Numbered from the stretch's first letter, positions 33,949-42,693 are shown. The stretch is DNA of 64,000 nucleotides from Streptomyces sp. NBC_01571 (GCF_026339875.1 NZ_JAPEPZ010000002.1:682001-746000), one strand, 5' to 3'. Numbers and translations: made by a program. The notes: generated by a model not told the origin, from the letters alone.

Positions 33949-34575
33949 ATGATGAGCATGACCGACCGCGAACCGCAGGCCCTCGATGTCCTCGACGACG
34001 CCGGACGAAAGGTGCTGTTCACCGAGGCCCGCACCGCGAACACCTTCGCCGACGTGGCCGTTGCCGACGACGAACTCGCCATGATCTGGGAACTCGCCCG
34101 CTGGTCGCCGAGCGCCGCCAACGGCCAGCCTCTGCGCGTGCTCTTCGTGCGCACCCGCGAGGGCAAGGAGCGACTGGTCGGGCACCTCGACGAGGGCAAC
34201 AGGGCCAAGACGCTCAGTGCGCCGGCCGTGGCGATCCTGGCGTACGACGTCGACTTCCACGAGCAGATGCCGACCGTCTTCCCCGCTCGCGGCGACATGC
34301 TGCGAGCGGCGTTCGCCGACCGGATCGAGACGCGCGAGAGCCTCGCAGCGTACAACTCGGCACTGCAGACCGGGGTTTTCCTGCTCGCGGTCCGCGCGGC
34401 GGGGCTCGCGGCCGGTCCCATGGCGGGTTTCGACAAAGCCGGCGTGGACGAGGAGTTCTTCGCCGGTACCAGCTGGCGCTCACATCTTGTGGTCAACATC
34501 GGTCACCCCGGTGCCGACCCGTGGTTCCCGCGGCTGCCCCGCGTGCCCGTCGAGCACGCCCTCGCCTGGGCCTGA
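33949..34575 (+). CDS. Nitroreductase-family protein (RutE/HadB-like), 208 aa
   Basis: This is an FMN-dependent oxidoreductase fold. The family signature ARWSPSAANGQPLRVLFVR and the C-terminal SWRSHLVVNIGHPG fit malonic-semialdehyde reductase-like (RutE) nitroreductases of about 200 aa. The expected role is NAD(P)H-dependent reduction of an aldehyde, enone or nitro compound. Three ATGs are clustered at 33949, 33952 and 33958 after GTAAGAGAG; the first or second is the likely start. It has its own hairpin upstream and another downstream, so it may be a separate transcription unit. Confidence 0.88.
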   Translation: MMSMTDREPQALDVLDDAGRKVLFTEARTANTFADVAVADDELAMIWELARWSPSAANGQPLRVLFVRTREGKERLVGHLDEGNRAKTLSAPAVAILAYDVDFHEQMPTVFPARGDMLRAAFADRIETRESLAAYNSALQTGVFLLAVRAAGLAAGPMAGFDKAGVDEEFFAGTSWRSHLVVNIGHPGADPWFPRLPRVPVEHALAWA

Positions 34576-34614
34576 CGGCACTGCCGCCGCCTGGTGGGTG
34601 AAAGGTGCCATGCC

Positions 34615-34650
34615 GTGGGCGCCGGTGCTGTTCTGAGTACCGGCGCCCAC
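34615..34650 (+). terminator. Terminator hairpin after nitroreductase
   Basis: GTGGGCGCCGGTGCT and AGTACCGGCGCCCAC form a 15-bp stem with a single G/T mismatch and a 6-base loop. It is similar in sequence to the hairpin at 24600-24631. It lies between convergent genes (nitroreductase plus, nickel/cobalt permease minus) and may serve both. Confidence 0.85.
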
Positions 34651-34720
34651 TCTTCACCCCAGCCGAGTTGACTGTGACGGACTTCTGCGCCCTCCAGCCG
34701 GGCTCACGCATCACTCGCTG

Positions 34721-35857
34721 TCAGTCGGCCTGTTGCTCGGCGGGCCGCAGCCCGGCGGTCCACTTCTCCTCGACACGGCCGAGCTTCCACACGGCCAGGG
34801 CAACAGCCCACGTGGCGAAGAAGAGGCCGACGACGACGAAGCCGAGGGTGTTCAGGTCCAGACCGCTGATCCAGTCCCAGAACGTGCCGTGCAGGCCGGC
34901 CTTGTCGGTGAGCGGGCCCAGCAGCTCGGCGGTGCCGATGATCAGCGCGACGGCGACGGACAGGCCGGTGATGGTGAGGTTGTAGTAGACCTTCCGTACC
35001 GGCTTGGAAAAGGCCCAGCCGTAGGCGAAGTTCATGAAAGAACCGTCGATGGTGTCCAGCAGGCTCATGCCAGCCGCGAAAAGGACCGGAAGGCAAAGGA
35101 GGGCGTACCAGGGCAGGCCGGAGGCGGCTCCGGTGCCGGCCAGCACCAGCAGAGCGACCTCGGTTGCGGTGTCGAAGCCGAGACCGAAGAGCAGTCCGAG
35201 CGGATACATCTGCCACGGCTTGGTGATCGACTTCATCACGCGTCCCAACAGGCGGTTGATGAGGCCGCGGTTGTTGAGCTGCTGCTCCAGCACGGCCTCG
35301 TCGAAGTGGCCGGACCGCATCTGCCGGAACACCTTCCAGATGCCGGCAAGGACGACGATGTTGATGACCGCGATGAGGTAGAGAAACGTTCCGGAGACGG
35401 TCGTGCCGATCAACTCGGTGACGTGGTGCAGCTCGGAGCTGTCCTCACGGACTGGTGCGGCAAGGGATTTGACGCCCAGGGAGAGCAGGAGGGCCAGCAC
35501 GAACACGACGCTGGAGTGCCCCAGGGAGAACCAGAAGCCGACCGACAGGGGACGTCGGCCCTCGTCCATGAGCTTGCGGGTGGTGTTGTCGATCGCGGCG
35601 ATGTGGTCGGCGTCGAACGCGTGCCGCATCCCCAGGGTGTAGGCGGTCACCCCGATGCCGATCCCGAAGCCCTTGGTACCCAGGCTGTGGTGTTCCGGGG
35701 ACACGATCGCCACCAGGGTGAACCACCCGACGACGTGAAGCACGGTGATGAAGGCGGCCATCCCGGCGGCGCGGGCCCACTCGGCACGGCTCATCGAGCC
35801 TGATATGCGTTGCCCTCGGGAACGGAGGCCGCCGGTGGCCGTGGGTGCGGCTGTCAT
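34721..35857 (-). CDS. Nickel/cobalt transporter, NiCoT family, 378 aa
   Basis: This is an inner-membrane high-affinity Ni2+/Co2+ permease. The NiCoT signature HAFDADHI is at residues 79-86 in helix II, with the supporting motifs LGHSSVVF and LGFDTATE and about eight hydrophobic helices (for example FITVLHVVGWFTLVAIV near the N-terminus). Length fits HoxN/NixA-type permeases. GGGAAG lies before the ATG at 35857. Metal specificity cannot be read from sequence. A degenerate pair of the regional palindrome lies upstream, and an orphan HypX gene (nickel-hydrogenase maturation) lies at 58.5 kb. Confidence 0.94.
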   Translation of the reverse strand: MTAAPTATGGLRSRGQRISGSMSRAEWARAAGMAAFITVLHVVGWFTLVAIVSPEHHSLGTKGFGIGIGVTAYTLGMRHAFDADHIAAIDNTTRKLMDEGRRPLSVGFWFSLGHSSVVFVLALLLSLGVKSLAAPVREDSSELHHVTELIGTTVSGTFLYLIAVINIVVLAGIWKVFRQMRSGHFDEAVLEQQLNNRGLINRLLGRVMKSITKPWQMYPLGLLFGLGFDTATEVALLVLAGTGAASGLPWYALLCLPVLFAAGMSLLDTIDGSFMNFAYGWAFSKPVRKVYYNLTITGLSVAVALIIGTAELLGPLTDKAGLHGTFWDWISGLDLNTLGFVVVGLFFATWAVALAVWKLGRVEEKWTAGLRPAEQQAD

Positions 35858-36041
35858 GTGCGGTCTTCCCTCGCTTCTGAAAGGAACGTGATCAAGGTGC
35901 GCGGACATCGCGGCGCAGCAGCCGTTCTCCCCTCGTCGCCTGCCGCGGCTCTCGTCAGTGCTGCTGCCCACTCCGACGCGCAGACCCGTGAGAGCCCGCC
36001 CGGAGGGGTCTTCCGGCCGGACGAGGACGACGCGGCTCTTT

Positions 36042-36083
36042 CATACGCTGCACGGCATCGCCTCTTCCGTACGCCGCATGGGA
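36042..36083. promoter_or_regulatory. Degenerate operator pair before nickel/cobalt permease
   Basis: TCATACGCTGCACGGCAT near 36042 and TTCCGTACGCCGCATGGGA (36065-36083) resemble weakened copies of TTCCATACGCCGTATGGAA. Their spacing is similar to the pairs at 12925-12977 and 20033-20076. They lie about 185-225 bp upstream of the permease start. The rest of 35858-36262 holds no gene that I can see. Confidence 0.4.
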
Positions 36084-36262
36084 TGACGACGGGTGCAGGC
36101 AGGAGGGCGCCGTTGAGCCCCTCCTGCCTGCCTCCCGGGGTAGCCAGGGGTTGCCGATCCTGAGGTCGGCGTCCGCCGCCCTACCGCCAGCGGTTGTCAC
36201 GGCGACGTGCACGGTCTGAGCCCACCCGTGCCGACGGCCCCTGCCTCACGGTTGTCTCGGCC

Positions 36263-36832
36263 TCAGCCGTTGTCGGACCGGTTCGCGTCGTGGCCGTACC
36301 ACTTCGACGCGTGGTCGTATCGGTCCCAGGCACGGTCGTACCGGTTCGAATCACGGTCGTACCGGTTCGAGTCACGGTCGTGTCGGCCCCAGTCATGGTC
36401 GTACCGCTTCGAGGCGCAGTCGTGCCGCTTCGACGCGTGGTCGTATCGGTCCCAGGCACGGTCGTACCGGTTCGAATCACGGCTGTTTCGGTCCCAGTCG
36501 TAGCCGTGGTTCCTGTCGTACTTCCAGCTGCGGTCCTCGTCGCCCCAGCAGTAGAAGTGACCGCGGCGGTCGTACCGGTCCCAGGCGGTGAAGCGGTCGC
36601 TGTGCTGTCGGGTGCTGTATCCGTCCCGGCGGTAGTCCTTCTCGGAGTCGTGCCGGTAGGCGACACCGCGTTCCCCGCGATAGTCGCCGGCCTTGGCACT
36701 GACGGCCGGGCGCTGCACGTGCGCAGACCCAGGAACCGCGGCCGAGGCGGTGCCCCCAGCGCCGAGAATGGCGCCACCCGCGACCGCCGCGGAGGCGGCA
36801 GCGAGAGAAATGCGCTTCGTGAGCTTCCTCAT
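36263..36832 (-). CDS. Secreted Asp/Arg/Tyr/His-rich repeat protein, 189 aa
   Basis: The signal peptide resembles that of 13061-13315 (MRKLTKRIS, hydrophobic AAASAAVAGGAILGAGG, then TASAA), and SAHVQRPAVSAKAGDYR repeats the paralogue's mature start. From about residue 60 the protein becomes low-complexity: many Asp-Arg-Tyr-Asp units such as RYDRAWDRYDHASK, with His and two Cys. A 55-bp DNA repeat (36302-36356 and 36428-36482), offset by exactly 126 bp, shows expansion by 42-codon units. A strong GAAGGAGATAACC ribosome site precedes the ATG. Metal or surface-polymer binding is possible but unproven. Confidence 0.8.
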   Translation of the reverse strand: MRKLTKRISLAAASAAVAGGAILGAGGTASAAVPGSAHVQRPAVSAKAGDYRGERGVAYRHDSEKDYRRDGYSTRQHSDRFTAWDRYDRRGHFYCWGDEDRSWKYDRNHGYDWDRNSRDSNRYDRAWDRYDHASKRHDCASKRYDHDWGRHDRDSNRYDRDSNRYDRAWDRYDHASKWYGHDANRSDNG

Positions 36833-37001
36833 GGTTATCTCCTTCGTGTTGGCGTCGTCCGCAAACCCAGCGATTGCTGTGCATGTGATGCGGTGCGCCC
36901 CATCTATGTCGAAGCCGTATCGGCGAGTTCACCCCTCGTGAGGGCGCAGCCGACGGCCATCTGCGGAATGGAGGTCACAGGTTCGGTGGCACTCCGCCCT
37001 T

Positions 37002-37020
37002 TTCCATACGCCGTATGGAA
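37002..37020. promoter_or_regulatory. Perfect TTCCATACGCCGTATGGAA operator
   Basis: This 19-bp sequence is identical to the site at 12959-12977. It lies 170 bp upstream of the repetitive secreted-protein gene, just as the other perfect site lies upstream of its short paralogue. Confidence 0.75.
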
Positions 37021-37265
37021 CTTCAGTGATATCAGAGAATGTCCATAAATGTCGAACACGGGGGATCGCGGCGCCGAGGTGCAGCTCGCGGGATCTGGTC
37101 GCGGCCTGAGGGATCCGGCCCGCTGAGCCGTCAAGTGACTTGGGGCCCATCGGGACTCCCTACCGATGCCGCCCCCGGTCGGTACACCGAGGGGGACTCG
37201 CGAACGCCAGGGCCACCTACCCCCGTGGCCGTATGCGGGCTGAGCCGTTGTGGCACAGGTCACTA

Positions 37266-37310
37266 TGAGACAAGTTGACTCATAGACTCACTGTGAGTCA
37301 ATCTGTCTCA
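37266..37310. promoter_or_regulatory. Long dyad operator, TGAGACA...TGTCTCA
   Basis: The arms TGAGACAAGTTGACTCA and TGAGTCAATCTGTCTCA are inverted copies with two mismatches, separated by 11 bp. The outer TGAGACA/TGTCTCA pair recurs upstream of the TetR gene at 39954. This suggests that this TetR controls the 209-aa gene. Confidence 0.7.
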
Positions 37311-37405
37311 CATCGGGATCGTGGAAACGCAGATCCCGCTCCTACCAGCAGATGTCGCCAATGCCACGGCATTCGCGCACAGGGTCTCTCACGGAAGAGG
37401 AAGTC

Positions 37406-38035
37406 ATGAACGCTACGGTCACGAAGAAGGCGGGCAAGGGCGCCACCGACGGTGTCGTTTCAGAGATGGCCACGTACTTCCACATCAAGCCGGGACACGA
37501 ACAGGAGTGCGCGGCGGCCTGCCAGCGGATGGTCGAAGCCCTGAAGCAGGCCCCCATGGCCGCCACCATCAAGACCGGTCTGCGCGACACCCGCCACGTG
37601 ATCTTCAACAACGGCACGGAGCTGCTGTGGGCCACCACTTTCGAGACCGAGTGGGTGCCCTATATCGACGACGCGTTCCTGACCGTCGGCTTCGAGCACT
37701 TCGTGGACTGGATGCAGCACACCACCGAGTGGGACACCAAGATCGCCCCGTGGATCGAGAAGTCCGGCGGCCTAGAGTCGCTCACCGGCGACAAGACACG
37801 CGAAGGCTTCGACGAGCACATCATCGCGAACATGGCAGGCATGAGGTGGATCCTGCAGGACGGCCAGCAGAAGGCCACCGCCTACTGGAACCCGGTCAGC
37901 TCCCTGACGATGTCGGAGATCACCAAGGCCGAGCGGATCAACGCCGCCTTCCAGGAAGTCCTGGACGACCCCGCCGCCGAGGAAGCCCTCCAGCACCCGG
38001 CCCTCCAGCCCCTGCTCGCCCAAGCCGCCAGCTGA
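37406..38035 (+). CDS. Conserved protein of unknown function, 209 aa (copy 1)
   Basis: A soluble protein without a signal peptide. Residues ~20-120 (ATYFHIKPGHEQECAAACQRMVEAL, RHVIFNNGTELLWATTFETEW, FEHFVDWMQHT) look like a dimeric alpha/beta-barrel (ABM/EthD-type) domain; the helical C-terminus has no recognised family. GGAAGAGGAAG precedes the ATG. The protein is identical to that at 42834-43463; the one coding difference noticed is a synonymous TAT/TAC. This copy ends in an intact hairpin and is followed by an MFS exporter. The other copy leads into DyP peroxidase. A role with heme or oxidative chemistry is only suggested by context. Confidence 0.8.
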   Translation: MNATVTKKAGKGATDGVVSEMATYFHIKPGHEQECAAACQRMVEALKQAPMAATIKTGLRDTRHVIFNNGTELLWATTFETEWVPYIDDAFLTVGFEHFVDWMQHTTEWDTKIAPWIEKSGGLESLTGDKTREGFDEHIIANMAGMRWILQDGQQKATAYWNPVSSLTMSEITKAERINAAFQEVLDDPAAEEALQHPALQPLLAQAAS

Positions 38036-38046
38036 CCCACCCCACA

Positions 38047-38075
38047 CCCCGGAGGAAGCGCCAACCCCTCCGGGG
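38047..38075 (+). terminator. Hairpin after copy 1 of the 209-aa gene
   Basis: Nine-bp stem CCCCGGAGG / CCTCCGGGG begins 11 bp after the stop codon. The 828-bp duplication breaks just at the 3' arm, so copy 2 keeps only the 5' arm. Confidence 0.7.
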
Positions 38076-38215
38076 CCTTCACCGCTAGTCAAACTGGAGC
38101 ACCCGCGCGACCCGTTCACCGAAGCGGCCACGCCGTCCCGCAGCCCTACCTGATCACTCCGCCTGTCCCTTTCTCTTTCCGCCACACCCCATCCGCCGCC
38201 TGGAGGGCTGTCCCC

Positions 38216-39727
38216 ATGTCGCAGAACACCGTCGCCGCCGCTCGCGGCGCTGAGACCACACCGGAGAAGGTGCCTGTCGACCCGTCACACGGGCGCCGCT
38301 GGTGGATCCTGATGGTCATCTCCCTGTCCATGCTGATGGGTGTGCTCGACGGCACCATCGTGAACATCGCCCTGCCGTCCGCCCAGCGCGACCTGGGCTT
38401 CTCGGACGCCGACCGGCAGTGGGTGGTCACCGCATACGCTCTGGCCTTCGGCAGCCTGTTGCTGCTCGGCGGCCGGATCGCGGACCTGGTCGGGCAGAAG
38501 GTGACCTTCCTGGTGGGTCTGGTCGGCTTCGCGGCCGCTTCCATGGTGGGAGGCGCGGCGAACGGGTTCCTCATGCTCGTCGCAGCGCGCGCAGTGCAGG
38601 GTGGGTTCGCCGCCCTGCTGGCACCGTCCGCGCTGTCGATCCTGATGACCACCTTCACCGAGCCGCGCGAGCGGGCGAAGGCCTTCACCGTCGCGGGTTC
38701 GGTCTCCGGTGCGGGCGGAGCCGTCGGCCTGATCCTCGGCGGCGTACTGACCGAGTACCTGGACTGGCGCTGGACCATGTATGTCAACGTGGTCTTCGCG
38801 GTGGTGGCGTTCGTCGGCGGCGTAGCCCTGCTGCACCGCGCTCCGCGCAACACGTCCTCGAAGCTCGACGTTCCCGGCACCCTACTGGTCTCCGCCGGCC
38901 TGTTCTGCCTGGTCTACGGCTTCTCGAACGCCGAGACGCACGGCTGGGGGTCGGCATCGACCTGGGGGATGCTCGCGGCCGGCACCGTCCTGGTGGCCCT
39001 CTTCGTCTGGCGGCAGAACAAGGCGGCATATCCCCTGCTGCCCCTGCGGGTCCTGCTGGACCGCAACCGCGGCGCCTCCTTCGCCGCCCTTTTCGTCAGC
39101 GGCGCGGGCATGTTCGGCGTGTTCCTGTTCCTGACCTACTACCTTCAGCAGAACCTCGGTTTCAGCGCCCTGAAGACCGGCTTCGCCTTCCTGCCCATGA
39201 TCGTGGCATCGTCGACCGCCTCAGCCGTGGCCAACAACGTCGTGGTGCCGCGCACAGGCCCCAAGCCGGTGGTACCGCTGGGCATGGCCGTCGCGGCCGC
39301 CGGCATGGTCTGGATGACCACGCTGGACATGAACAGCGGATACCTGACGGAGGTACTGCCCCAACTGCTGCTCGTCGGCGTCGGGTTGGGCACGGTCGTC
39401 GCGCCCGCGATGAGCCTGGCCACCTCCGGCGTGGCCGCCGCCGACGCCGGTGCGGCGTCCGCCGCCGTCAACACCGTCCAGCAGGTCGGCGGGTCCATCG
39501 GCGTCGCCCTGCTCAGCACGATGGCCGCCGACGCCGTCACCGAACACCTCTCCGGCCGCAACCCCAAGGACCCCGCCGTCCTGGCCCAGGCCGGCCTCGA
39601 GGGCTACTCCACCGCCTACTGGTGGTCGGCAGGCTTCTTCCTCACCGGCCTGGTCGCGACCGCCCTGCTCTACCGTCGCGGTGCGCCCCAGCAGGACGAG
39701 AACGCCGCACCTCTCGTCCACATGTGA
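38216..39727 (+). CDS. MFS drug-efflux transporter, DHA2 (14-TMS) family, 503 aa
   Basis: This is an inner-membrane proton-coupled exporter. Motif A appears as GGRIADLVGQKV after the second helix, the DHA-specific segment as MLMGVLDGTIVNIALPSAQRDLG in helix 1, and motif C as SGAGGAVGLILGG in helix 5. About 14 hydrophobic segments fit DHA2 proteins such as those exporting antibiotics and dyes. TGGAGGG precedes the ATG. The TetR gene 226 bp downstream on the same strand is the natural candidate regulator. The substrate is unknown. Confidence 0.93.
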   Translation: MSQNTVAAARGAETTPEKVPVDPSHGRRWWILMVISLSMLMGVLDGTIVNIALPSAQRDLGFSDADRQWVVTAYALAFGSLLLLGGRIADLVGQKVTFLVGLVGFAAASMVGGAANGFLMLVAARAVQGGFAALLAPSALSILMTTFTEPRERAKAFTVAGSVSGAGGAVGLILGGVLTEYLDWRWTMYVNVVFAVVAFVGGVALLHRAPRNTSSKLDVPGTLLVSAGLFCLVYGFSNAETHGWGSASTWGMLAAGTVLVALFVWRQNKAAYPLLPLRVLLDRNRGASFAALFVSGAGMFGVFLFLTYYLQQNLGFSALKTGFAFLPMIVASSTASAVANNVVVPRTGPKPVVPLGMAVAAAGMVWMTTLDMNSGYLTEVLPQLLLVGVGLGTVVAPAMSLATSGVAAADAGAASAAVNTVQQVGGSIGVALLSTMAADAVTEHLSGRNPKDPAVLAQAGLEGYSTAYWWSAGFFLTGLVATALLYRRGAPQQDENAAPLVHM

Positions 39728-39896
39728 CCGGCGGACGGATCTGTCCGAGAGCAGCGCAGGCCCCGCCGCAGTCATCTGCTGCGACAGCTGCCGTGCACGA
39801 GGAATCAAAAGGGGGAAGTGTCCAGGTACTTTTGACGGGGCAGCCCAGGAAGGTCGTGCAGATTTTGCTGGCCTACCAGCTACCCCTTCACCCCTC

Positions 39897-39936
39897 TGAG
39901 ACAGAATGTCCTACTAAGCTAAATCGCACTGTCTCA
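39897..39936. promoter_or_regulatory. TGAGACA...TGTCTCA dyad before TetR
   Basis: TGAGACA (39897-39903) and TGTCTCA (39930-39936) flank 26 bp, ending 17 bp before the TetR start. The same outer half-sites flank the dyads at 37266-37310 and 42694-42738, so this TetR probably regulates itself and the duplicated gene. Confidence 0.65.
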
Positions 39937-39953
39937 CAGAAGGGAACAGAGGG

Positions 39954-40541
39954 GTGGAAGACAGAACCGATCCGCGTCTGTTGCGCAGTCGTGAAGCCAT
40001 GGTCTCGGCGGCCACCGCACTGCTTACGGAAGGCGGGCTGGAGGCCGTGACGCATCAAGCGGTGGCCGCACGTGCCGGTGTTGGCAGAGCCACCGTCTAT
40101 CGGCACTGGCCCTATCTTCTCGACCTCCGCCTGGCCGCGCTGGAAGCCGGCATGCCACCTCTCCCCCCCATGCCTGAGGAGGTTCGGGCCGCCTCGGGCA
40201 ATGATCCGAGAGCGGAGCTCGTTCACCGCCTGGGCGTGCTTGCCGAGCGGTGGGACGACGAGCAGGCAGGTGCCGTCCTTGCTGCGGTCCTCGGCGGCTC
40301 CCGGCACGACGAAGGCATGCGCCGCCTACGGGAGTCACTGCTGAAGCAGATCGCCGATGCCCTGCGTCCCGCTGTTGCCGAGGCCGTGGAGCGCGGCCAG
40401 CTCCGGCCGGACGTCACCCCCGAGACTTTTGCCATGGCCACCGCGGGTCCCCTGTTCTTCGAGCGCTTTCTCGCAGGGAACCGTCTTGGGCGTGACACCG
40501 TGGACGCCGTCGTGGATGCCGCCATGCGGGGCTGGTCCTAG
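39954..40541 (+). CDS. TetR/AcrR family regulator, 195 aa
   Basis: The HTH is at about residues 15-60 (AMVSAATALLTEGGLEAVTHQAVAARAGVGRATVYRHWP), followed by a helical ligand domain. The GTG start at 39954 follows AGGGAACAGAGG. The stop codon TAG at 40539-40541 lies within the CTAG that borders an IS1182-family insertion, so the element landed exactly at the end of the gene and leaves the protein intact. The nearby dyad and the two remote copies of it suggest a small regulon of MFS exporter and 209-aa proteins (inference). Confidence 0.88.
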   Translation: MEDRTDPRLLRSREAMVSAATALLTEGGLEAVTHQAVAARAGVGRATVYRHWPYLLDLRLAALEAGMPPLPPMPEEVRAASGNDPRAELVHRLGVLAERWDDEQAGAVLAAVLGGSRHDEGMRRLRESLLKQIADALRPAVAEAVERGQLRPDVTPETFAMATAGPLFFERFLAGNRLGRDTVDAVVDAAMRGWS

Positions 40542-42382
40542 CTTGACTCTGTCGGGGATCTTGGTGTCGCCGGGGTCAGCTGCCCAGAGTCCGCCAGGAC
40601 TTCGGCCGGGGTATCTCACGCTGGTCGAGATAGTTTTGGAAGGCAGTCGGCCGGCGAGGCATGGGGATTTCCTCGGTCGGTGGCAGTCCGCTGAGGCGCT
40701 CGATGTTGACGGCGATGGCCGTCAGGATGTGCTGGATGTGGGCCTTTCCTTGTCCTCGGTAGCGACAGCGTCGCATGCCGTGTCCGTGGGCGAGCTCGTT
40801 GACCGTGCTCTCTACTCCTGAGCGGACCGCGTAGCGGGCCTTCCACTCCGGCGACTGTTGTTCAGTGCGGACGCGGAGTTGCAGATCGCGGAGCTCTTGC
40901 GGGGGAAATCCCACGGTGCGGGCGTTGTCGGCGGTGCTGGTGCACTGGGTGCGGGTCGGGCAGGGGCGGCACTGGCTTTTGGTGAACCGTGCCACGATCA
41001 GCGGGGCGGCAGTGGGTGAGGAGGTCGGGTAGGGGCCGTGCCAGCCCACGCTGACCTGTCCCTGGGGGCAGGTGACCTGCTGCCTGTCGTAGTCGATGTG
41101 GAAATCATCCCGGGCGAAGCCCTCGTTCCGGCGGTGCTGGCGGGTGGGGTTGCTCTTCAGCGGCCCGGAGACGGTGACCTGGTGTTCGCGGGCGGCTTGT
41201 TCCAGATGGGGCAGGGAGGTGTAGCCGGCGTCGACCAGGTGCTCGGCGGGCAGCAGCCCGCGGCGGGCCAGGCGGGTGTGGACGCCGGGCAGGACCTGGC
41301 TGTCGTGGGTGGTGGCCGCAGTGGTGGCCACGTCCGTGATCACGTTCGGGCTGTCGGGAGCACAGGTCTCGGTCAGATGCGCGGAGAACCCCTTCCAACT
41401 GATGATGTGTCCATGTCGCGCGTAGCGGGCCGAGGTGTCGTAGGGGGAGACGATGGCCCGGGACGAGGGCGGCAGTCCGGGCCCGCCTTCCTTCTCGGCG
41501 GTGCGCCAGCGCAGGTGCCCTGCGGCATCCCGGTGGTAGTTCTGCACCATGATCTGGCGCAGGGCCTGCACGCGAGGACCGGACGTGTGGTCCGCTCTGT
41601 GCCGGTCGAGGTGTTCCAGGAGCCGGACGGCGTCGTTCCCGGTGGCAAGGATCCTGGTCTTGGGCTTGGTGGGGTTCTTGCCCAGGCGGACCGGCCTGCC
41701 GTAGCGGAGCCCCCAGCCCTCATCGACCAGCTCGTCCAACAGGTGAGGGAACATGCCGGCGACTTCTTCGAGTGCGGCGCGGACCGCCTCGGTGATCAGC
41801 TCCAGCCGGGTCAAGTCCCGCACTGCGGCCAGGACATGGGTGGAGTCGGTGCGCTGCGTGGTGCGCTCGCGCACCAGCCCGGCCTCCTTGAGACGGGTCA
41901 GTACGAGGTCGAGGAGGCGGTCAGCACGGTCGCCCTCGGCAAGACGATCACGGAAATCGGCCAGCACGCTGTGGTGGAAACCGGGATCGTCCAGCTGCAT
42001 GGCCATGGCGTACTTGAAGTCAATGCGGCAGCGGACCGCCTCGGCGGCCTGCCGGTCCGAAAGGCCGAGCAGGAACTGCAGCACACAGACGGTGGCAAGT
42101 TGAGCGGGCGAGAGACCCGGACGCCCGTCCCGCGGGTACCAGTCGGCGAAGTCCTCGTCATGCCACAGCCCGTCCAGCCGGTCACGCACCCATATCGCTG
42201 TCGTGCCGCCCGGGTTGCTCGCCCGCGCGATCTGCGCAGTCAGAGGCGGGACTTGCTCACCGGAACGGGGGCGAAGGGACAACGGGCACCTCGACAGCTT
42301 CGTCGGCCTGAACTACCCGAGCATGCCCGTTGACCATGCTGCTGCACCGGGAAACTCCAAGATCCCCGACAGAGTCAAGCTA
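40539..42382. mobile_element. IS1182-family insertion sequence
   Basis: About 1.84 kb. Inverted repeats of 26 bp, TAGCTTGACTCTGTCGGGGA... at 40539-40564 and its exact reverse complement at 42357-42382, bound one transposase gene. CTAG is found at both outer ends, compatible with a 4-bp palindromic target. The element looks complete and potentially active, as the transposase frame is intact and the repeats match perfectly. Confidence 0.92.
40576..42282 (-). CDS. IS1182-family transposase, 568 aa
   Basis: This is a DDE transposase. The N-terminal region ([57 protein letters not shown]) and the first catalytic Asp in [10 protein letters not shown] are typical. Further catalytic parts include HLVDAGYTS and the C-terminal [25 protein letters not shown] zinc-ribbon-like CPQGQ...[10 protein letters not shown] lies between them. 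The length is within the family range. The gene fills the element between the inverted repeats and shows no disruption. Confidence 0.95.
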   Translation of the reverse strand: MSLRPRSGEQVPPLTAQIARASNPGGTTAIWVRDRLDGLWHDEDFADWYPRDGRPGLSPAQLATVCVLQFLLGLSDRQAAEAVRCRIDFKYAMAMQLDDPGFHHSVLADFRDRLAEGDRADRLLDLVLTRLKEAGLVRERTTQRTDSTHVLAAVRDLTRLELITEAVRAALEEVAGMFPHLLDELVDEGWGLRYGRPVRLGKNPTKPKTRILATGNDAVRLLEHLDRHRADHTSGPRVQALRQIMVQNYHRDAAGHLRWRTAEKEGGPGLPPSSRAIVSPYDTSARYARHGHIISWKGFSAHLTETCAPDSPNVITDVATTAATTHDSQVLPGVHTRLARRGLLPAEHLVDAGYTSLPHLEQAAREHQVTVSGPLKSNPTRQHRRNEGFARDDFHIDYDRQQVTCPQGQVSVGWHGPYPTSSPTAAPLIVARFTKSQCRPCPTRTQCTSTADNARTVGFPPQELRDLQLRVRTEQQSPEWKARYAVRSGVESTVNELAHGHGMRRCRYRGQGKAHIQHILTAIAVNIERLSGLPPTEEIPMPRRPTAFQNYLDQREIPRPKSWRTLGS

Positions 42383-42450
42383 GGGCGTGTTGCGAAAGTC
42401 CCGCCTGCCTCGCGGCGCCTGGCAGGCGGGACTTTCGCAACACGACCTAG
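42380..42450. mobile_element. CTAG-flanked hairpin mini-element (MITE-like)
   Basis: A 63-bp sequence between two CTAG tetramers is almost wholly an inverted repeat. The left arm GGCGTGTTGCGAAAGTCCCG... and the right arm (reverse complement GTCGTGTTGCGAAAGTCCCG...) pair over 26 bp with one mismatch near the outer end and an 11-bp loop. Its ends resemble those of IS5-type elements. It abuts the IS1182 element. The following bases to 42667 show no gene. Confidence 0.7.
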
Positions 42451-42693
42451 CGTCGTCGAGTCCCCGGCGCGGCTGGACGTCCGCCGTTCGGCCGGGGCTG
42501 ATCAGGGTGACAGGCCCTTCGCACCCATGAACATCTGCGAGGCCCTGTCACCCCTGGGTTCCCCGCTTCGTTACCTAGCTGGCAGTCGGCCGAACCCGGC
42601 GACGCGAACCGATCGGCCCGCAGGCTGGTGCGGGCGCCACCGGTCCGATCCACTGCATCTTTTTGCACTGAGCCGTTGTGGTACAGGTCACTA

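Larger units (their letters stand above)
37240..38067 (+). repeat. 828-bp direct repeat, copy 1
   Basis: Nearly identical to 42668-43495 (offset 5428 bp). It covers a promoter dyad, the 209-aa gene and the 5' arm of a hairpin. Differences are a handful of bases, mostly upstream of the gene. The copy ends inside the terminator loop. Confidence 0.95.

Noticed and set aside
35858..36262. Possible cobalamin or nickel riboswitch before the nickel/cobalt permease
   Set aside because: I found no convincing B12-box or conserved core; only GC-rich sequence and degenerate palindromes are visible.
36302..36482. Repeats that might be read as a CRISPR array
   Set aside because: The repeats lie in frame within a coding sequence, are offset by 42 codons and have no unique spacers or cas genes.
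42470..42667. Frames between the CTAG-bounded mini-element and the second 828-bp repeat
   Set aside because: No start with a ribosome site and no similarity; it may be old insertion debris.
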